A stretch of DNA of 64,000 nucleotides. Source: Flectonema sp. DT1601. Taxonomy: Eukaryota; Euglenozoa; Diplonemea; Diplonemida; Diplonemidae. This document shows positions 34,405-49,400 of the stretch, one piece after another; the stretch's first letter is position 1; the number at the start of each line of letters is the position of its first letter. The notes beneath the pieces are model-generated. The model was not told where the DNA came from and ran no database searches. It was given only the letters and a program-made list of their open reading frames with translations. A program made the translations under genes and the position numbers. The stretch lies in contig OZ025846.1 of NCBI GenBank assembly GCA_964019425.1, positions 1 to 64,000 on the forward strand, in the 5' to 3' direction.

Positions 34405-37400
34405 TCAATTTCCCATATCAAAACTGACGTTACTTCGTCGACTGCCGGTTTGATGATTTTCAGTAGCGGGTTCCACAAAGTTAACCAAGTAGGGAGAACC
34501 AGGAGAGAGTGGTGCCGCACTACTCCGTCTGCGAGAGTCTCGTTTGGTTACGGAACGGCCAAGTACTTCGGCCTTGGGAGCTCTTCGATGTACTTTATTA
34601 GTATCGAGGTCATCAGCTAGCCCGAGATCAATCGCTCTGTCAAATAGAATTCCATCACTGGCATCTCTCGTATTCCACTCCTCACGAGCGAGAACGACAG
34701 CCAGTTCTAAACTATCTCTTCGACCAACTGCCAGTAGATCGTTAACACCAAAAGGATCCATTCCTTCTCCTTCTTCAGCAGGAGGTCTGATCGATGGACC
34801 TCCAGCGTGATCCGCAACCCAATTTCCAAGTTCACTACTCCCAGGAGATCGCAATGGCTGCGGTCGTTTTGGCTGCGAGACCGGCAGCTGTACTTCAATA
34901 GTGGGCGCGGCATTCATTTCGTGAATTCCCTTTTCTGGGGGCGAGGTTTGGCAATCCTCATCTCCCTGTTTGTATTGTTTTAATTAAATTAAATTTATGA
35001 CTTCCCACAAAAACACAAACTAATGACAAGGATTAGGATAACAACATACGGATGACACGCTGTCGTCTGGGGGAACCACTCTTCCTTCTTCGACACCAAG
35101 TCGAACTCTCGCACTTAAGGTTTTCTTCTCGGCCATTTGTTTGAGTATCTTTGCGGCCTCTTCTTCATCTTGGAGTCGTTGCTCCATTTCTATCTCTTTT
35201 TGCTCTTTCTCTTCATCAGTCAGTCGAGAGTAACAAGAGCACGGCAGCCAACCAAATGCCTTTCGGGTGAGGACGATAAGGATTTCACAAATCGTGATGT
35301 TACCATCGCCATCCTCATCAAGCCAGTCAATAGCTCCGTGTTTTCCCTGTTTTTGATTACTTTACACTTGACAACAGAAAGCGTGAAATAGACTTGTAGA
35401 GTGGATGATTGATTCTCCTTTTGGTTTATAAAAACATATATTAACACACCTCTTCTTGTAACCGCTGCTTGTAAAGATTTAAAAATAAAATAACAAACGA
35501 AAACAGAACAACGACATTTAGAGCAACGAGGCAGATATAAACAACCCAGAGAAGGGGATCTGATGACAGATGTTTTCCTTCAGACTCCGTGAGAGTGAGA
35601 TCCTCTCTGAAATAATAAATCCCAAGATTAAGCATTGTTAATAAAGTCAGTAGAATTGTATTCTCAGCATCGTAATGAACTGACCTAGAAAACGGTTTCA
35701 GACCAACATTCGCACAAAAGAATAAAAATATCGCTACTTGAAACATGAACAGTCTGTAGGCTAATCTTTTAACAGCCAACGAGATGACGATTAAAATTAT
35801 CTTTCTATACATTTGAACAAACTCCCAATACCAATGAGAAGAAGTAAATCCCTTCACAATAAAACCAAACTTTACTCCAAATGACGGCTCTGTAAGCCTG
35901 TTTTTATTTATTTTTTTTTGGGCAAACTAGTGTTTACTACACAAATAGTTTCAGAACTAACCATTCATTACAAAATCCAAAATGGCTGGGGGACCCAAAA
36001 ACTGTATATGGGATGCATCGAGACCCGCACCTGTCTTTAAGAGCGGATGTGGTTCAGCGGAGGGAGCACTGACCTTGGATACCCGATGCCCAGGCTCAAT
36101 CCCGACCAACGTCATTTTTTTTTCACCGGATTTTTTCACCCAGAATAGGTATTAAGCTGGGGTATAGTGCAAGGGGGGGCTTGCGTTCCGCCAAGAACTT
36201 GGCGGAACGCAAGCCCCCCCCCCAACCCCCCCCAAGGGGGGGGAGCCACTAATAAAAGCCAACCTCTCCCGTACAAAGTCTGCCTGTCCCGTACAAAGTC
36301 CAACCTCAAAAAACAAATTTGCTACTAATGGATATTAAGCTGGGAAGAGTGCAAGGGGGGGCTTGCGTTCCGCCAAGTTCTTGGCGGAACGCAAGCCCCC
36401 CCCCCAACCCCCCCCAAGGGGGGGGAGCCACTAATAAAAGCCAACCTCCCCTGTACAAAGTCCAACCTGAAAAAACAAGTTTGCTACTAATGGATGTTAA
36501 GCTGGGGAAGAGTGCAAGGGGGGGGCTTGCGTCCGCCAAATTCTTGGCGGGACGCAAGCCCCCCCCCCAACCCCCCCCAAGGGGGGGGAGCCACTAATAA
36601 AAGCCAACCTCCCCGTACAAAGTCCAACCTGAAAAAAAAATCGGGAAAAAAAAAAAAATGCCCTCACCCAGGATCGAACTGGACGGTTTACAGCCATTTT
36701 GGATTTTGTAATGAATGGTTAGTTCTGAAACTATTTGTGTAGGAAAGACCCCTTTACCCTTTTTTTTTTTTTTTTGACAAACGTGTGTGAGAACTAGCTA
36801 CCAAAAAAGAATTGGCTTTAACTTCAACTATACACAAAATAATGATATAACACTGTGATTTTTTGTTTGTGCACGAAACCGTGAACCGACTTAAACTGAT
36901 AAAGCAAAAGGAGGTTTACGTGTGCTGCCCAACATTCTTTTTTCGTTCTTACAATACCTGTTAAATGCAAAAAAAAAAAAAAAAAAAAAAAAAAAGGGAA
37001 CAAACCTTGTTTTATTCTTATGCATGTAGGACATCAATGCCCCAGGTAGAATCACGCTGTACAGTAAAAACCCACCAAGATTTGCAAGTTGCCAATACCA
37101 CCACGTTGTGGTGTAGCATTCCTGAGACATGTCAGCAACCAGATAGTAGTCTCCACTTATTTCTGTACAGTCGATGAGTGCTCCGTTGAAGAGAACTAAC
37201 ATGGGATGGATTATAAAGAAACCTGTTGTGGTGTTGTTTCGATTGTTTGGAATCGTTCGTTAAAAAAAAAAAACAGATCTCAACATACCAATTAGGAAAG
37301 CTGTCCAAATAATATCCGAAGAAGTCAAATCGACGTATCCATAAAGTAGAACACTTGCTGGGTCAGGATGTTCGTATTGATGAGCATCTGATGCTGTTAC

Positions 37401-40400
37401 CTTCCAAGTGATTAGATATTCACCCTCTTCTTTTCCCATAATTGAAAGGTCCATTGAAGTACATGACGGAGTAAATAACATCGACTTCGGTACAAATGAA
37501 AGCATCGGATTGATCGGCGTCAGTCGAACTCCAATCGTTGGAGCCTTCGACAACCAAACACAAATCGGATCTGACGTCGTCCCCGCAAGAAACGACGCAA
37601 ACGGATCGAAATTAAATCGACCGACAGTCTTGCAATCACTTCCATCTTGAGAGGTAGTTTCGTGTCGAATGCTGCCACGTTTTAGCTTCTTCCAGAGATC
37701 CATTTTATTACCCTTTTCCTTTTTGGGGACCCCTACTCCGGAATTCTTACCAGCAGTTGGTATGTCAGCTTGATCTTTAATCCAATCTGTTGCCATCGTT
37801 ACAAAACCTGGATTGTGTTCTTCGTAGAGTTCTTGATAAGGAAGTTCATCTTCGCTATCAGAGTCACCTGTGTCGATTATTAATTGCATGTGACCAGTTC
37901 TGGATAAAGCACGGCCTACTCGTAGTCCTCGAGTGCGTCCAACGCTGCTGGCTCTGCGACCAACTGACTGAATGCCGCCATCCTTTAACACGGAACAGTC
38001 CATCGACATCATTCGACTGGCTCTTCGAACTCTGCCGCCAGTTGCTATCATTCCCCCGATGTCAAATAGAGATCTCTTTCTATTTCCACCTTCTGCGTCT
38101 GATCCCATTCTAGAACGTCTTCTACCACCTCCTGGAACACCATCAATACCTTCACCAAGAGATTCCGTAAAGACAACAGATCTCTGTCTACCCTTCTCAG
38201 GTATCGCTTGCTGTGATTGCTCTTCTGAAGCTTCAAATCCGACGACCCTCTTCTTGTCGTCTCTGTTGGGTTTGGCTCCCAGCAGTCCAGTAGATGCAGA
38301 CACAGCAAGCTTCTTTCTCTCCTGAGAGGATATCGTGTGAGTACTCACACGTCCTTTCTTATGAAAGTTATCAACTGATTGTGATTGAAGTATCTTTCCT
38401 GGGGAACGAGGAGTTCCTGGAGTTGGGAGATTGTCTGTAGAACAAGAAAGAGTTATCTTCTTATCACTTCTAAGACTCGCATCTAAACTATCACGAGATG
38501 ATCTAAAATTGTCTTCAGGAACAGTCAGACTGTTTGAAGACTCTTCGAGTTTCTTATCAACGTTGATGTTATTAATTTTATCAGTTGATAAAGAAATAGA
38601 AAGTCCCAAGTGTGATGACTTCAGTGTCTCACCGTCACTGCTGGTTGTTTGTTTCCTCTTCGAGTTAACAGGAACAGGAGGAAGTGGAGGCAGGCGACCG
38701 TCTCCGAGAACGTCTGCAGATGGGGAAATAAGATCACTTCCGAGGAAGGTTGGAGTTTCTGTACCAGCGTCAGGGTCAATCTGAAGTGACGATGATAGAG
38801 TTGGGGTGCGTTCGAGAGAATCTCCTGTTTCACGACGATAGCTGCCTGCGAAAGCTTCAAAAGTATTTAATTCATCTCCAGCAGGTCCGTCATCAGATAT
38901 GTCATCCCCGCCAAACTTCTCATCTCTACTCTTCTCTTTCACTAAATCATCTGCTGCTGACATCGACATACTCCTCTTCGCCCCAGACCATGCGACACTT
39001 TCCTTCATAAGTTCCAAGGCAGTTGATTTTCTTCTTCTACTGCCATACCGTTGACTCTCTTCTCCGGGAGTCTCGTCAGACGTGAGTTCTGCTGCTAAGC
39101 GTTTTTGTCTAACGCGTCTCCAAAACACAATGGACCATCCCATAACAGGATGTAATAATAATAAGAAAGCTCCCCATGCGAGAGGAACTATCATCAGAAG
39201 AACATATTTTTCGTAAATTGTTAAGTGAGCGAGGCAGTTAAAAGGTGCGAGAGTCATATGCAATGTCAGTACTTTCCTTTGAACGACTAACATCATCGCA
39301 AGAACGTGTGGCCATCGAACGTTCTCATCACCAGCAACAACTGCTAACATTTGGAAATACCCGATGAGTAGTTTTATAAATACAAAAGTGTGATTCCTCT
39401 TAGAGAGGATATTTTCTTTTATTGTTCTATAAACTAACAACATCACCATCAGTGTCAGCAGCATTAGTAGTAGTCCAGCGAGTGCTCCAGTTGCCTCAGC
39501 ATTCAAACACTCAACGCAGGTGTCTGCAGACAACCCAAACCCTTTTGAGCAAACCTGTTTTGGTATTGTTGGTGATACTTCTTTGAGAGGAAAGGAAACG
39601 AGCACCTGTGAATAAGAAACCAAACCTGACAAAGTACGCCTTCGTGACCTGTTGCACAGTCTGCGGTATTCCCACCAGTGCAGGAGTCCTGATTGGGGCA
39701 GAGGAAGAAGCTCGAATAGTCTCTGAGTGTTTTAGGAGACATGTCATCAGAGTTGTATTCGACGTTTTTACGCCAATATCCTTCCTTTACAAGGATTTGA
39801 CTTGTTCCATCACAAATACCTCCGACAGGACAGGTTCGGCATTCGTGAGAATCCAAAACTGCAAATAACTTCGAAGTAGAAGTACTACCGCAGGGCTGTC
39901 TAACTATTGGACCATCTCTTTGAGACTCAATTCCTTTGAGAGTAATAACGAGATCGTATTCAACACCATAAAGTAAAGTAGTGTTTGGGATTGATAAAGA
40001 AACAATCCATTCTGTTCCAAACTCATTCGGTTGAACAGCAATAGCGGGAGACCCTCTCGGCACCGCAGTCGAATTACGAATGGAAACAAAACAAGTTAAA
40101 ATATTTTTCTTCTCTAACTTCACCCAATTGTACCCCCCATCGAATCCCCGAACTACAACCGGACCCAGCGTGTCTGGATAGGCGTGGGTGATGTACCTGT
40201 TTTGTGTTATTATTGATGTTGTTGTTTTCCAAGATTCCGATACCAACACAAAGTCTACATACCCTCTTGGTACTCTATAGTCAGCAGTTCGAGTAAGCGG
40301 AGATGTCAATTCCAGGTGCTGCAACTCCCCAGCAATTAATTTAAACGTAACATTAGCAATCCAAGGAGTGTCTTCAATATAAACAGATAACGTACAGCTA

Positions 40401-43400
40401 CCCACGGGAGGTTGTTTTATGAATAATCCAGAGAGTGTAGTCTTACCCCCTTGAATACCAATACTGTTGAAGGTAATGTTTGATAATGATCTGTTGTTAC
40501 TGTTGGTTAGGATTGATGATGATTGCAAAGATAAGTAAGAGATTCCTTGAAGTTGTAATTCTTTTAGATGAGTTCCATTAAAGCAGAACAACGTGTGATC
40601 GATATGAAGAACTCTAATTGTTTGATCTAAACTAAACTTATGAAGAATATTACCATGTCGATCTGTCGTGAACACTGTGAAGTCTGGAAGGTATGTTGTT
40701 GGTGTGATTGATGTTGAATTCCCCATCTGTGAGTTTATAAGAACTACACCACTCGGCTCACCCAATACTTCAAAAACACCATTTGAAGTTTTGGAATCTG
40801 GGAAGTGACTTCCATCCTGTGAAACAGTAATCTTGTATGGTGTTGCTGAGGATGGGATGTGTTGGTAAACTTCGAAAACACAAAGAACTCTCATCGCACT
40901 TTTATAAACAGCTCTTCCAATAGTGTTCCCATTATCACTACTCAGTTTACACTTCAGATCACTCGAATCGACATAACCATAACCATCAAGTGTTAACATT
41001 GTCATCGTATTGGATACTTCTCTTTGAAATGGAGGCTCAACTGACGTCACTGTTGCTGATGAAGTCAATCGAAGAGTCAAACCGTTTTCAGACCATCTGG
41101 AGTCACCCAATATAGAGGCCTCGACAGGAAACCCCGCACAAGATCCCTGCGGTATGTGATACACTTTAGGAGACTTGCACATTATACTCGTTGAAGTGAC
41201 GTTAAATGCTGGTATGCTCCTTCCTAAAAACTTACAAAAAGTCTGATTATCATTTTCAATAAAACCAGTTCCAGTAATTGTTAAATACGTCCCACCAGCG
41301 ATATCAATATAGTTCGGAGTCAGAGATGTCAACGCGAAGTTATTCAGTTCAATTAGTCTCAGGAATGGGGTTGCTGGAAGAGCAACAGAAATCCTCAAAG
41401 AAGGAATGCTAACGATGTCGACAACTGCTTCAGGTTCACCAGCGTAGTATGTGAATAACATATTTCCAGAAAGTTGAAATGTCTCGGCATCGAACTTGTA
41501 AAGAGTACTCGGCTTTGTTATGTTGTTGGCAACGTCATCATTCGAAACTACCAACTGTCCTAAACCAACTTCTTCAGCGACTTGCAGTCGTTGTGCAAAA
41601 AACGGTTTCGTGCTCAGCATGACTTCTTCTTTCAACACAACTTCAGTAATGTCTGTAACTCCATCATCTCGTACTACCTTTCCGATACTAATTCGAAGTA
41701 GAGATAATGTAGTTCCCTCTTTGATAGTTGTGTAGGCATACCTTACTCCGAATAACGCAAGAAGATTCATTCGCGCCTTCCTAGAATCACCCAAACCAAA
41801 AACTGAAAGAAATGATATTCTGTCTGGTAGTAGTGTCGCAACGATTAGAACGTTCTTAAAGTTTGAAACTCCGAGTAGGATGATGTGATTGCTTTGAACT
41901 GATGACCATTTCCTAACATCATGAATTTCATTAATGTACTGATCAAGAACTACTTTACGCTGAAGTTTTAAAGAACCTTTTGCGGCATCTATAACCATAA
42001 CGTGCAGTTCATGAGTGGTGTAATTCTTAAAGGCGTAAACTGTACATATTGAGTCTTCAATGAAAGCAGCTCCTACTGTAGCTGCTTCACTCAAAGTAGC
42101 CAACGGTTGAAGCTGTCGAGCAACACCTCCGGAAGATATTACAGCGTATGGGTTTAGAGGAAATGACTGAAGGACTATTAGTGCCTTTCTCATTACCTGA
42201 ACTGCTTCCACAGCAGTGCCTTTTGTGTTTATCACCCACACGTATTCTCCACTGGGAGAGAATGACGCGGCCAGGATGCGACCTTTCCATTTAGACAGTC
42301 CTGCAGATAATTGAACATCGTAGTGAAGTTTAGGTACGAAAGAGTAAACAGCTGGTGGAGTAGAACAGACGATCAGTCTCTTCTCAACATCATCAACAAG
42401 TTGGAATGAAGTTTTTATATTATCAAACTTAAGCTGAAAGAGAGCAGCAGTACCTCCAATTCTGGTAACAGCAACCTGCTTCGTTGAACAGCTGATGCCA
42501 GTAAAGCCAGATGTGCATAAGTCACAGTTTGGTAGAGCCCAGTGTCCCAGAACTGAGTCATCCCAACAGTGACAGTCACCTGTTGATTGAGAACAAGAAT
42601 AAGCGTGATCAGAACATGGACATCCAGTTAGGCATTGTTCACCCCAATACCCTGCTGCACATGTAGTACAGTACTCTCCATCCCAATGACCTAAAACATC
42701 ATCAGAACGACATTTACATCCTGTTGCTGAGCATTGCACTGAGTGCTGTCGGAATTGCGTGCAATTAATGGAAACAGCACAGTGAATATCACATTTATCT
42801 CCGTACCAGTCTTCATTGCATTGACATGTACCATTCCCATGTTCGCCATCAAAACATTCACCGTGTGCTGAACAGAGTTCCGCAGTTACTTCACCAGAAG
42901 TCTCATTGCCCTTCCTTCCCAGACACTCTTTAGAACATCCATCTCCCCAATAGCCCCAGAAACAGTTGCATGACTTCCTACTAGTTGTTCCCCAAACACA
43001 AGGAACGTCACAGTTAACACCACTCCAACCTGGAGTGCAATATTCACACTCTGTACCAGTCCAGGGATGATCACACTTACAAGGAGGGTCAAGTTGTTGA
43101 CAGCTGCCATGTCTGTTGCAGGTGTTGGAAGTACCGCCGGGGCATTGCAGCTGACACAGCTCACCACGAAGACCAGGAAAGCAAATACAGCGACCAGTTC
43201 CTGTAGACCCTTCGTCACAAGTTCCCTTCGTAATTCCATTTACTGCACAAGGTGATCGAAACCCACCACTGCATTCAACATCACACCACCTACCTGCCCA
43301 TCCTGGATAACAATTACATGAAGCACTTCCATCCTTGTGAAGAGTATTCCCACAATCACCATTCGTACATCGCGAACAGGACTCTGAGCAGTCAGCTCCA

Positions 43401-46400
43401 CGGAATCCTATGGTACAGGCACATTCACCATTTCCTGTTTTGGATTTGTATTATTCGTTCACAAGTATTAATATGACCACCGCTTATATTAAAAGTAGTA
43501 AACACACCTTGTACTCTATCATCACAAATTCCATTATTATTACAAACTACTGTCACACCACTCTGAGAGACTGAGTACCCTGGACACTTTTCAAAACAGG
43601 TGTCCCCAAACAATCCATCAGCACAGAGAAAGTCCTGACAAACAGATCCGTGAAGCTCGCAGACCTCTCCGCAGTAGTCCTTCTCACAAATACATCGCGA
43701 GTTCTGATCTGATGCGAGATAACAACTACCTCGACCTGAACAAGCAACACCAACTTCATTAGTTGGACACCAGACTGTACAAAGTGGACCTGTGTGATCA
43801 GCTGCACAGGCACTGCAGTCGAACGTGTCCCAAAAGCCAGCATTTGAAGACTTGACGCAGTCACAGGTCGCATTTACGTTACAATTCCCGTGACCTGAGC
43901 AAGGCGACGCTTCCCTTCCAGGACACGGCAGCTCGCAAAATTCACCCCCCCAACCGGATACGCAAATGCACTGCCCCGTTTCCGGAACACAAGTTCCAGA
44001 AACAGAGCGATCAGAACACGGATGAGTTGGACCGTTTGGACATTCTTTATCACAATAAGTACCCCACCATCCTACTTCACAAACTGAACATAATGAAGTC
44101 TCATCCCAATGACCACTCGAATCGCACTCACAGGCAGCTACGTTTGGAGCCGCTTCAAAACAAGTCCCTCGCGAACCACAAACACCAGCGAATGTTTCCG
44201 GACAGATAACATCACATAACTGTCCTGTGTATCCATTGCTGCAGCTACAGTTACCAGTTCCATTAGGTCCTCCATCACAGATACCATTCCCACTACAGAT
44301 TAAGATAACTTCTGAAATTATTGAATAGGAACATCTTTCTGTACAAGTCTCACCGAAGTATCCCAACTCACAATCAGAACAATCAACTCCTCCGTAGTGT
44401 TGGTGAGGTTCTGATCCTCTGCAGAGGCATTCACCTGTTCCCATCCTGCCATCAAAGCAAATACCTCTTCCACTGCAGACACCATCAGTTGTCATTCCAG
44501 GGCAGGGTGTTCTACATTCAGGTCCGAACCAACCGGAGTGGCACTCGCTACACTTTGATCCGATCCACATTCCGTGAGTTTGATTAAGAAAACAAGTACA
44601 CTGACCTGATCCTATTGACCCGTCACTACAAATACCATGACCTGAACAAGGTGAGCAAGCACCCCCAGGACATTGACTCTTACACTCTGATCCGTAGTAA
44701 CCTTTAATACAATCCTCACAACCAATACCAGCATAGTAACCAGTAGTCTCATGGCGTTGACATAAACAGGTTGCAGTCTGCTCATGACAAGAACCATGAC
44801 CAGAACATATTTGTATTGAAGTTGAAGATGACGGAACTGGTGTAACAAATGGATCGGATATCGGAATAGTTGGATTCATGAAGTTAATAATTCCTGGACA
44901 AGTCGCATTACAAAAAGGAAGTAACCAAGGTTCCTTACAAGTAGAACATGCAACACCATCCCAGGATCCCATTGGTGAGTAGGCATCAGCGTGGCAGTCA
45001 CAACCGCCGTCTATTTGTCGACAGATTCCATTATTGTTGCAGGGAGTGGCTGCTCCTCCGATACACTCGAGTTCACAATTAGTTCCAGCGTACCCAGAGT
45101 AGCACTGACAGAGACCACTTCCAGTGTTGCCAGAGTCACATCTCCCATGACCACTGCAGTACCCGAGAATTGAATCAGAAGGACATTGAGTACTGCACCA
45201 GAATCCTGCCCAACCTGTTTGACACAAACATTCTCCCAACGTATTGCAGGTACCTCCCAGACATCTGCTGCAGTCAACACTGCAATCGATACCTTTGTAA
45301 GTACCAGTACAGAGACATGTTCCAGATCCCTTCTTTCCATTATCGCAGGTACCATGACCACTGCAGACTGAACTCGTTGTGATATCAGTTGCGGGGCAGC
45401 GATATTCACAATTCGGACCCCACGACCAGGAGCTGGCGCATAATGCTGAATTACAATTCTGAGCCAACTCAGAGCAGTCAGTAGAACAGTAGCCATCATT
45501 ACATTGACAAACTCCTAAATCACAAGTTCCCTTATTTGAGCAAACGTTACCACCAGACTCTGGACACTTCATATCACAATTAGGACCACTCCATCCAGTT
45601 AGACAAGTATTACAGTCACCCATCCAGTAACCTGTTAGTTGTGATTCATCACATTGACAAACTCCAGAGATACAAGAACCTCTTCCGTAACACCAAATGT
45701 TGTTGGGACCTCCTCGAGTGCATTCAATGCTGCAGTCTAATCCACCGTAAGCAACATCACAAGAACAGGTACCAGTACCATTAGTACCCCAACTACAACG
45801 ACCATTACCTTTACATGTTACTAAGTAAGTTGATAGTGACGGTAGTAGTAACTCTGCTGCAGTTGGTTGAACAGTACCCGCACACGTCGACTGACAAGTA
45901 ATTCCAAATCTACTTCTGATACAAGTTCGACATCCGAGAGATGAATCCCATCCATCAGACTCACAGGTACAAATACCAGTTCCATTTAATCCATCAGAAC
46001 ACACTCCGTGACCTGCACAAACAGGTCCACTGTCATATGGAATGGGACAAGGAAGACAATTTGGTCCAAAGTAGTCTCTCGGACATCTGTCACATATTCC
46101 AGTTCCGTTATATCCTCCGACACACATCCCAACACCTTGTTGTTCATTACAGGTACAGAGGAATTCACAATCAGTACCCCACCAGCCATCTTTACAATTA
46201 CCACATGCGATAGAGTCATCCCATTGATTAATACAAATACAGGTACCACTGGCGTCATCACAAACACCTTTTCCATTACACTCAAATCCATTTACGAATG
46301 GACATGAGAAGCTTTGGTACTGAACTCTGTTCAAATAGGTATCTGTTGTTGGGGACATTTCATTCCCTACTTTAACTCTTACGATTTGAGTACCTCTGGC

Positions 46401-49400
46401 ATCAGGATACTCTGTACACAGAGCAAGACTGTCACTTATAAGTGTGTGAGTTGCACACAGCGCGTCACCAATATATATCTTAAAAGGTGCGTCCCACTGA
46501 AATCCACCTCCTTCAATCAGCAGAGGCAGAGCCAGTGATCCCGGTGGGCAGAAGTGGGTTCCGTTTACGTCGTCTACGCAACCTGTTTGTTGTTTTGTTT
46601 TTAATTAGTAATTCACGTGAGTTAGTCTTTTAAAGAGAAAGTAAATCATACCAGTAATACGAGTGATGTAAGGAACTGGATTAAATAAAATATGAGCTTC
46701 TGTAATGACAGGATGACTCGAAGGAGTTCCGCGTTCAACGACGACATCCAAAAGAGAAATTTCATGCCGACGAATATTCCAACTGTTGCAAGTCAAGACA
46801 GAATCGGAAAGCATTCGAACTCGCAAGCAGGGATGAGGTCCAAAACGAACAGCTAACTGACCGTATCCAGAGAATCCAACCCCTGTTATTATTAACATGT
46901 TGGAGTTTGGAACGTAAGATGGTTGCTGTCGCTGTTTTTCTACATTTGAAACACATCTGATCGTTGTATTGGTGAGAATATCGTTACAACCTGCGATACC
47001 GAGTACTCTCGGAGTCGGATCGTATGATGCCAACAGCCCTCCATCAATAATCATATTTCCATAAACACGAACTGTTACAGTTCTAACTGTCGCTGTGTCA
47101 ACCGGATAGAAAGTTGATTTTGAACAGAGTAAAGATTTATAAAGAGGTGGCAGCCAAAGTGTTTCAAGACATGGCTCTCCGTCAATTAAAATTTGTGAAT
47201 CTGCTGGAATGAGTTTACCAGAAACAACTAACTGATGTTCCATAGAACAGTGCTCTGTTGATGTTAAATGTGTCTCTGGACACCCAGACACGGAATCCAA
47301 TATTGGTGGTGACCAAAACCCGATAACTACATCACTTGATATTCCTCCAAACTTACTTTCTAAAGCGATGCTGTAGTTCGCTGCTAAGGACATACTTCCA
47401 ATGAGATCGGTGCTGACTGTTTCAGTGATTTTACAAACAATTTCACTACTTGTGACAGAAACAACATCACAGGTTATGTTAGAGAAGTCTCGACGAACAC
47501 CAGGTGTTGAAGTAGTTGGTGCTATAAAGGTAATCTCAGTGTTGTCTAATGGATCAAAGAAGTCACCCTTCAAAGTTACAATCCCTGGTATTCTACAAGG
47601 GTACCAAGGGTTACTAGGATACAATGTGTTCCCATCAAAGTAAGGATTGATAGTGAGAGATGCATCCGAAGAGTTTCCACACTCAAATCCAGTTATCTTT
47701 GGTTCATTTACGATAGTCACAGTACTGTTTGAATATGACATCTTTCCCGTACTAGATCTTACTACAACTTTAAAAGGACCAATCCCACCAGTATGAACAC
47801 TAGTCATTCTAAACACAACATAAGTATCAGAGTAACTCAAAACAGTACCCATAGGACGTGCAATAGAAGAGGTTCCTTCAGGTCGAAGTATGAAATCGAC
47901 GGATGGATCACAAGCTTGACGAGTACAAAACTGTGAAAACCCCCATCCAGTAATTGCTAAATCTATTTCTTTTATCTGTTTTTTTGTTTGTTAGTATTCC
48001 CATAAGACGCTACTCCACACAAGAGATCAGATATAAAAGTACACACCTGGTAACACATCAGACCGCTATTTTCTCCACCATACGCAGTGACAGAAAGAGA
48101 TGAGCAGTACCCGTCAGTACCATTTGAATTGTTGAAAACAGGAAACGGAACAACAGAAACCACAACAGGAGCGAAGTTAACACTAGGAGATATCACACGA
48201 GGGTTCCATGTATTGTTAGGTCCAGTATTGGACTCAGGAGTATCTAACCCAAACAGTCTGATTGGATAAGTATGATGTTTGTAAGCTGAGAGTCCATCAG
48301 AAAACATTAAAGTAGGAGAGCATCGAATCATCTTTTCTTTTTTATAATAATTTTCAGTTGTTGTATTTATCCACAACCAATCAGTTTGTTTTGTAATATC
48401 ATAAACACCTCTCATATCACAGTGTGTTAGACTATCACTCCAGTGAGTGTAATCAAATTGATAACCAATGTCGAGGTATAATTTATAGTCGTATTGTTTT
48501 AGTATTTGTGTTCCTGTCACTGTAAGAAGTGGAACAGACAGTGGATTGCAACCAAACGTCGAAATACCTCCATAAAAACACCCCGACACACTTGATATCT
48601 TTGGTCTATTCTGACACTGAATCGCAGCACAGGCATACTCCGTACTCAGCATTCCTTCGTACACCCATCCCGCAACCATTCCAAGAGTTGCGTAGTCTAG
48701 TCGCTGTGTCCATTCGTACCACGTGGGAAACCAAAATACCGGACATTTTACTAAATAATTCGCATCAAACAAGTATGTAGAGGTACAGTTAAAGTCTGTA
48801 AACTCGTAGTAAAAATTATCCGCAGGAGCTCCAAAGAGAATCATAATGATGTCTGACTTTGTAGCAGGACCTCTGTGTGTGTAGCCAGCAGTGGAGTAGA
48901 CTTTCATTTTATTATACGAAACGTGTGGTGGATACACTTCCAGTGTTATCACTGGTCCTATTTCTTCAAAGGTCAGCGACTCAGATAATGAATTCGTGAA
49001 AGTCTCAGTCAACGAAAACGTTTCCGTCCTCGTCGGTAAACTGAGTGAAAAGGTTGTCGTCAACGAGAATGTCTTCGTACTCGTAAACGTTGGAATCGAA
49101 GCTGTTATCGTTCTACTGAAACTTTCAGTCGCCGTTGCAGTTCCAGTCGGTAGAGACATGCTAACTGTTTGAGTTGGTAAACTCAACGTTATTGTTATTG
49201 ACTGAGTCCCTGTTGGTAACGACAGTGAAACAGTAAAAGAAAGTGATTCTGTAAATGAACTACTCAAACTATTACTCGGAGATAAACTAACAGAAAACGA
49301 ACCACTGTCAGACATCGTATGTGTTAATGAATCCGTGTATGTCGCAGTAGCTGTCGGCAGACTTAAACTAACTGTCAAAGACTGACTCTCTGAAAACGAT

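Larger units (their letters stand above)
35937..36742. mobile_element. Foldback (MITE-like) element with tRNA-like ends, in intron 6 of the giant gene
   Basis: The 52-bp arms 35937-35988 and 36691-36742 are reverse complements. Inside the left arm is a tRNA-like segment with A- and B-box resemblance and a T run. Inside the right arm, read on the other strand, is a T-arm-like CCAGTTCGATCCTGG, also followed by a T run. The centre has three tandem hairpin units. No coding capacity and no clear target-site duplication. Non-autonomous; the class is unresolved (foldback DNA element or paired tRNA-derived SINEs). Confidence 0.8.

Noticed and set aside
36036-36122. A working tRNA gene
   Set aside because: Only the D-arm and a weak B box can be recognised; anticodon and acceptor stems do not pair.
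42886-43239. Hydrophobic 117-residue minus-strand frame
   Set aside because: A shifted frame over EGF-coding exon 4 of the giant gene; the true frame is open throughout here but has no ATG.
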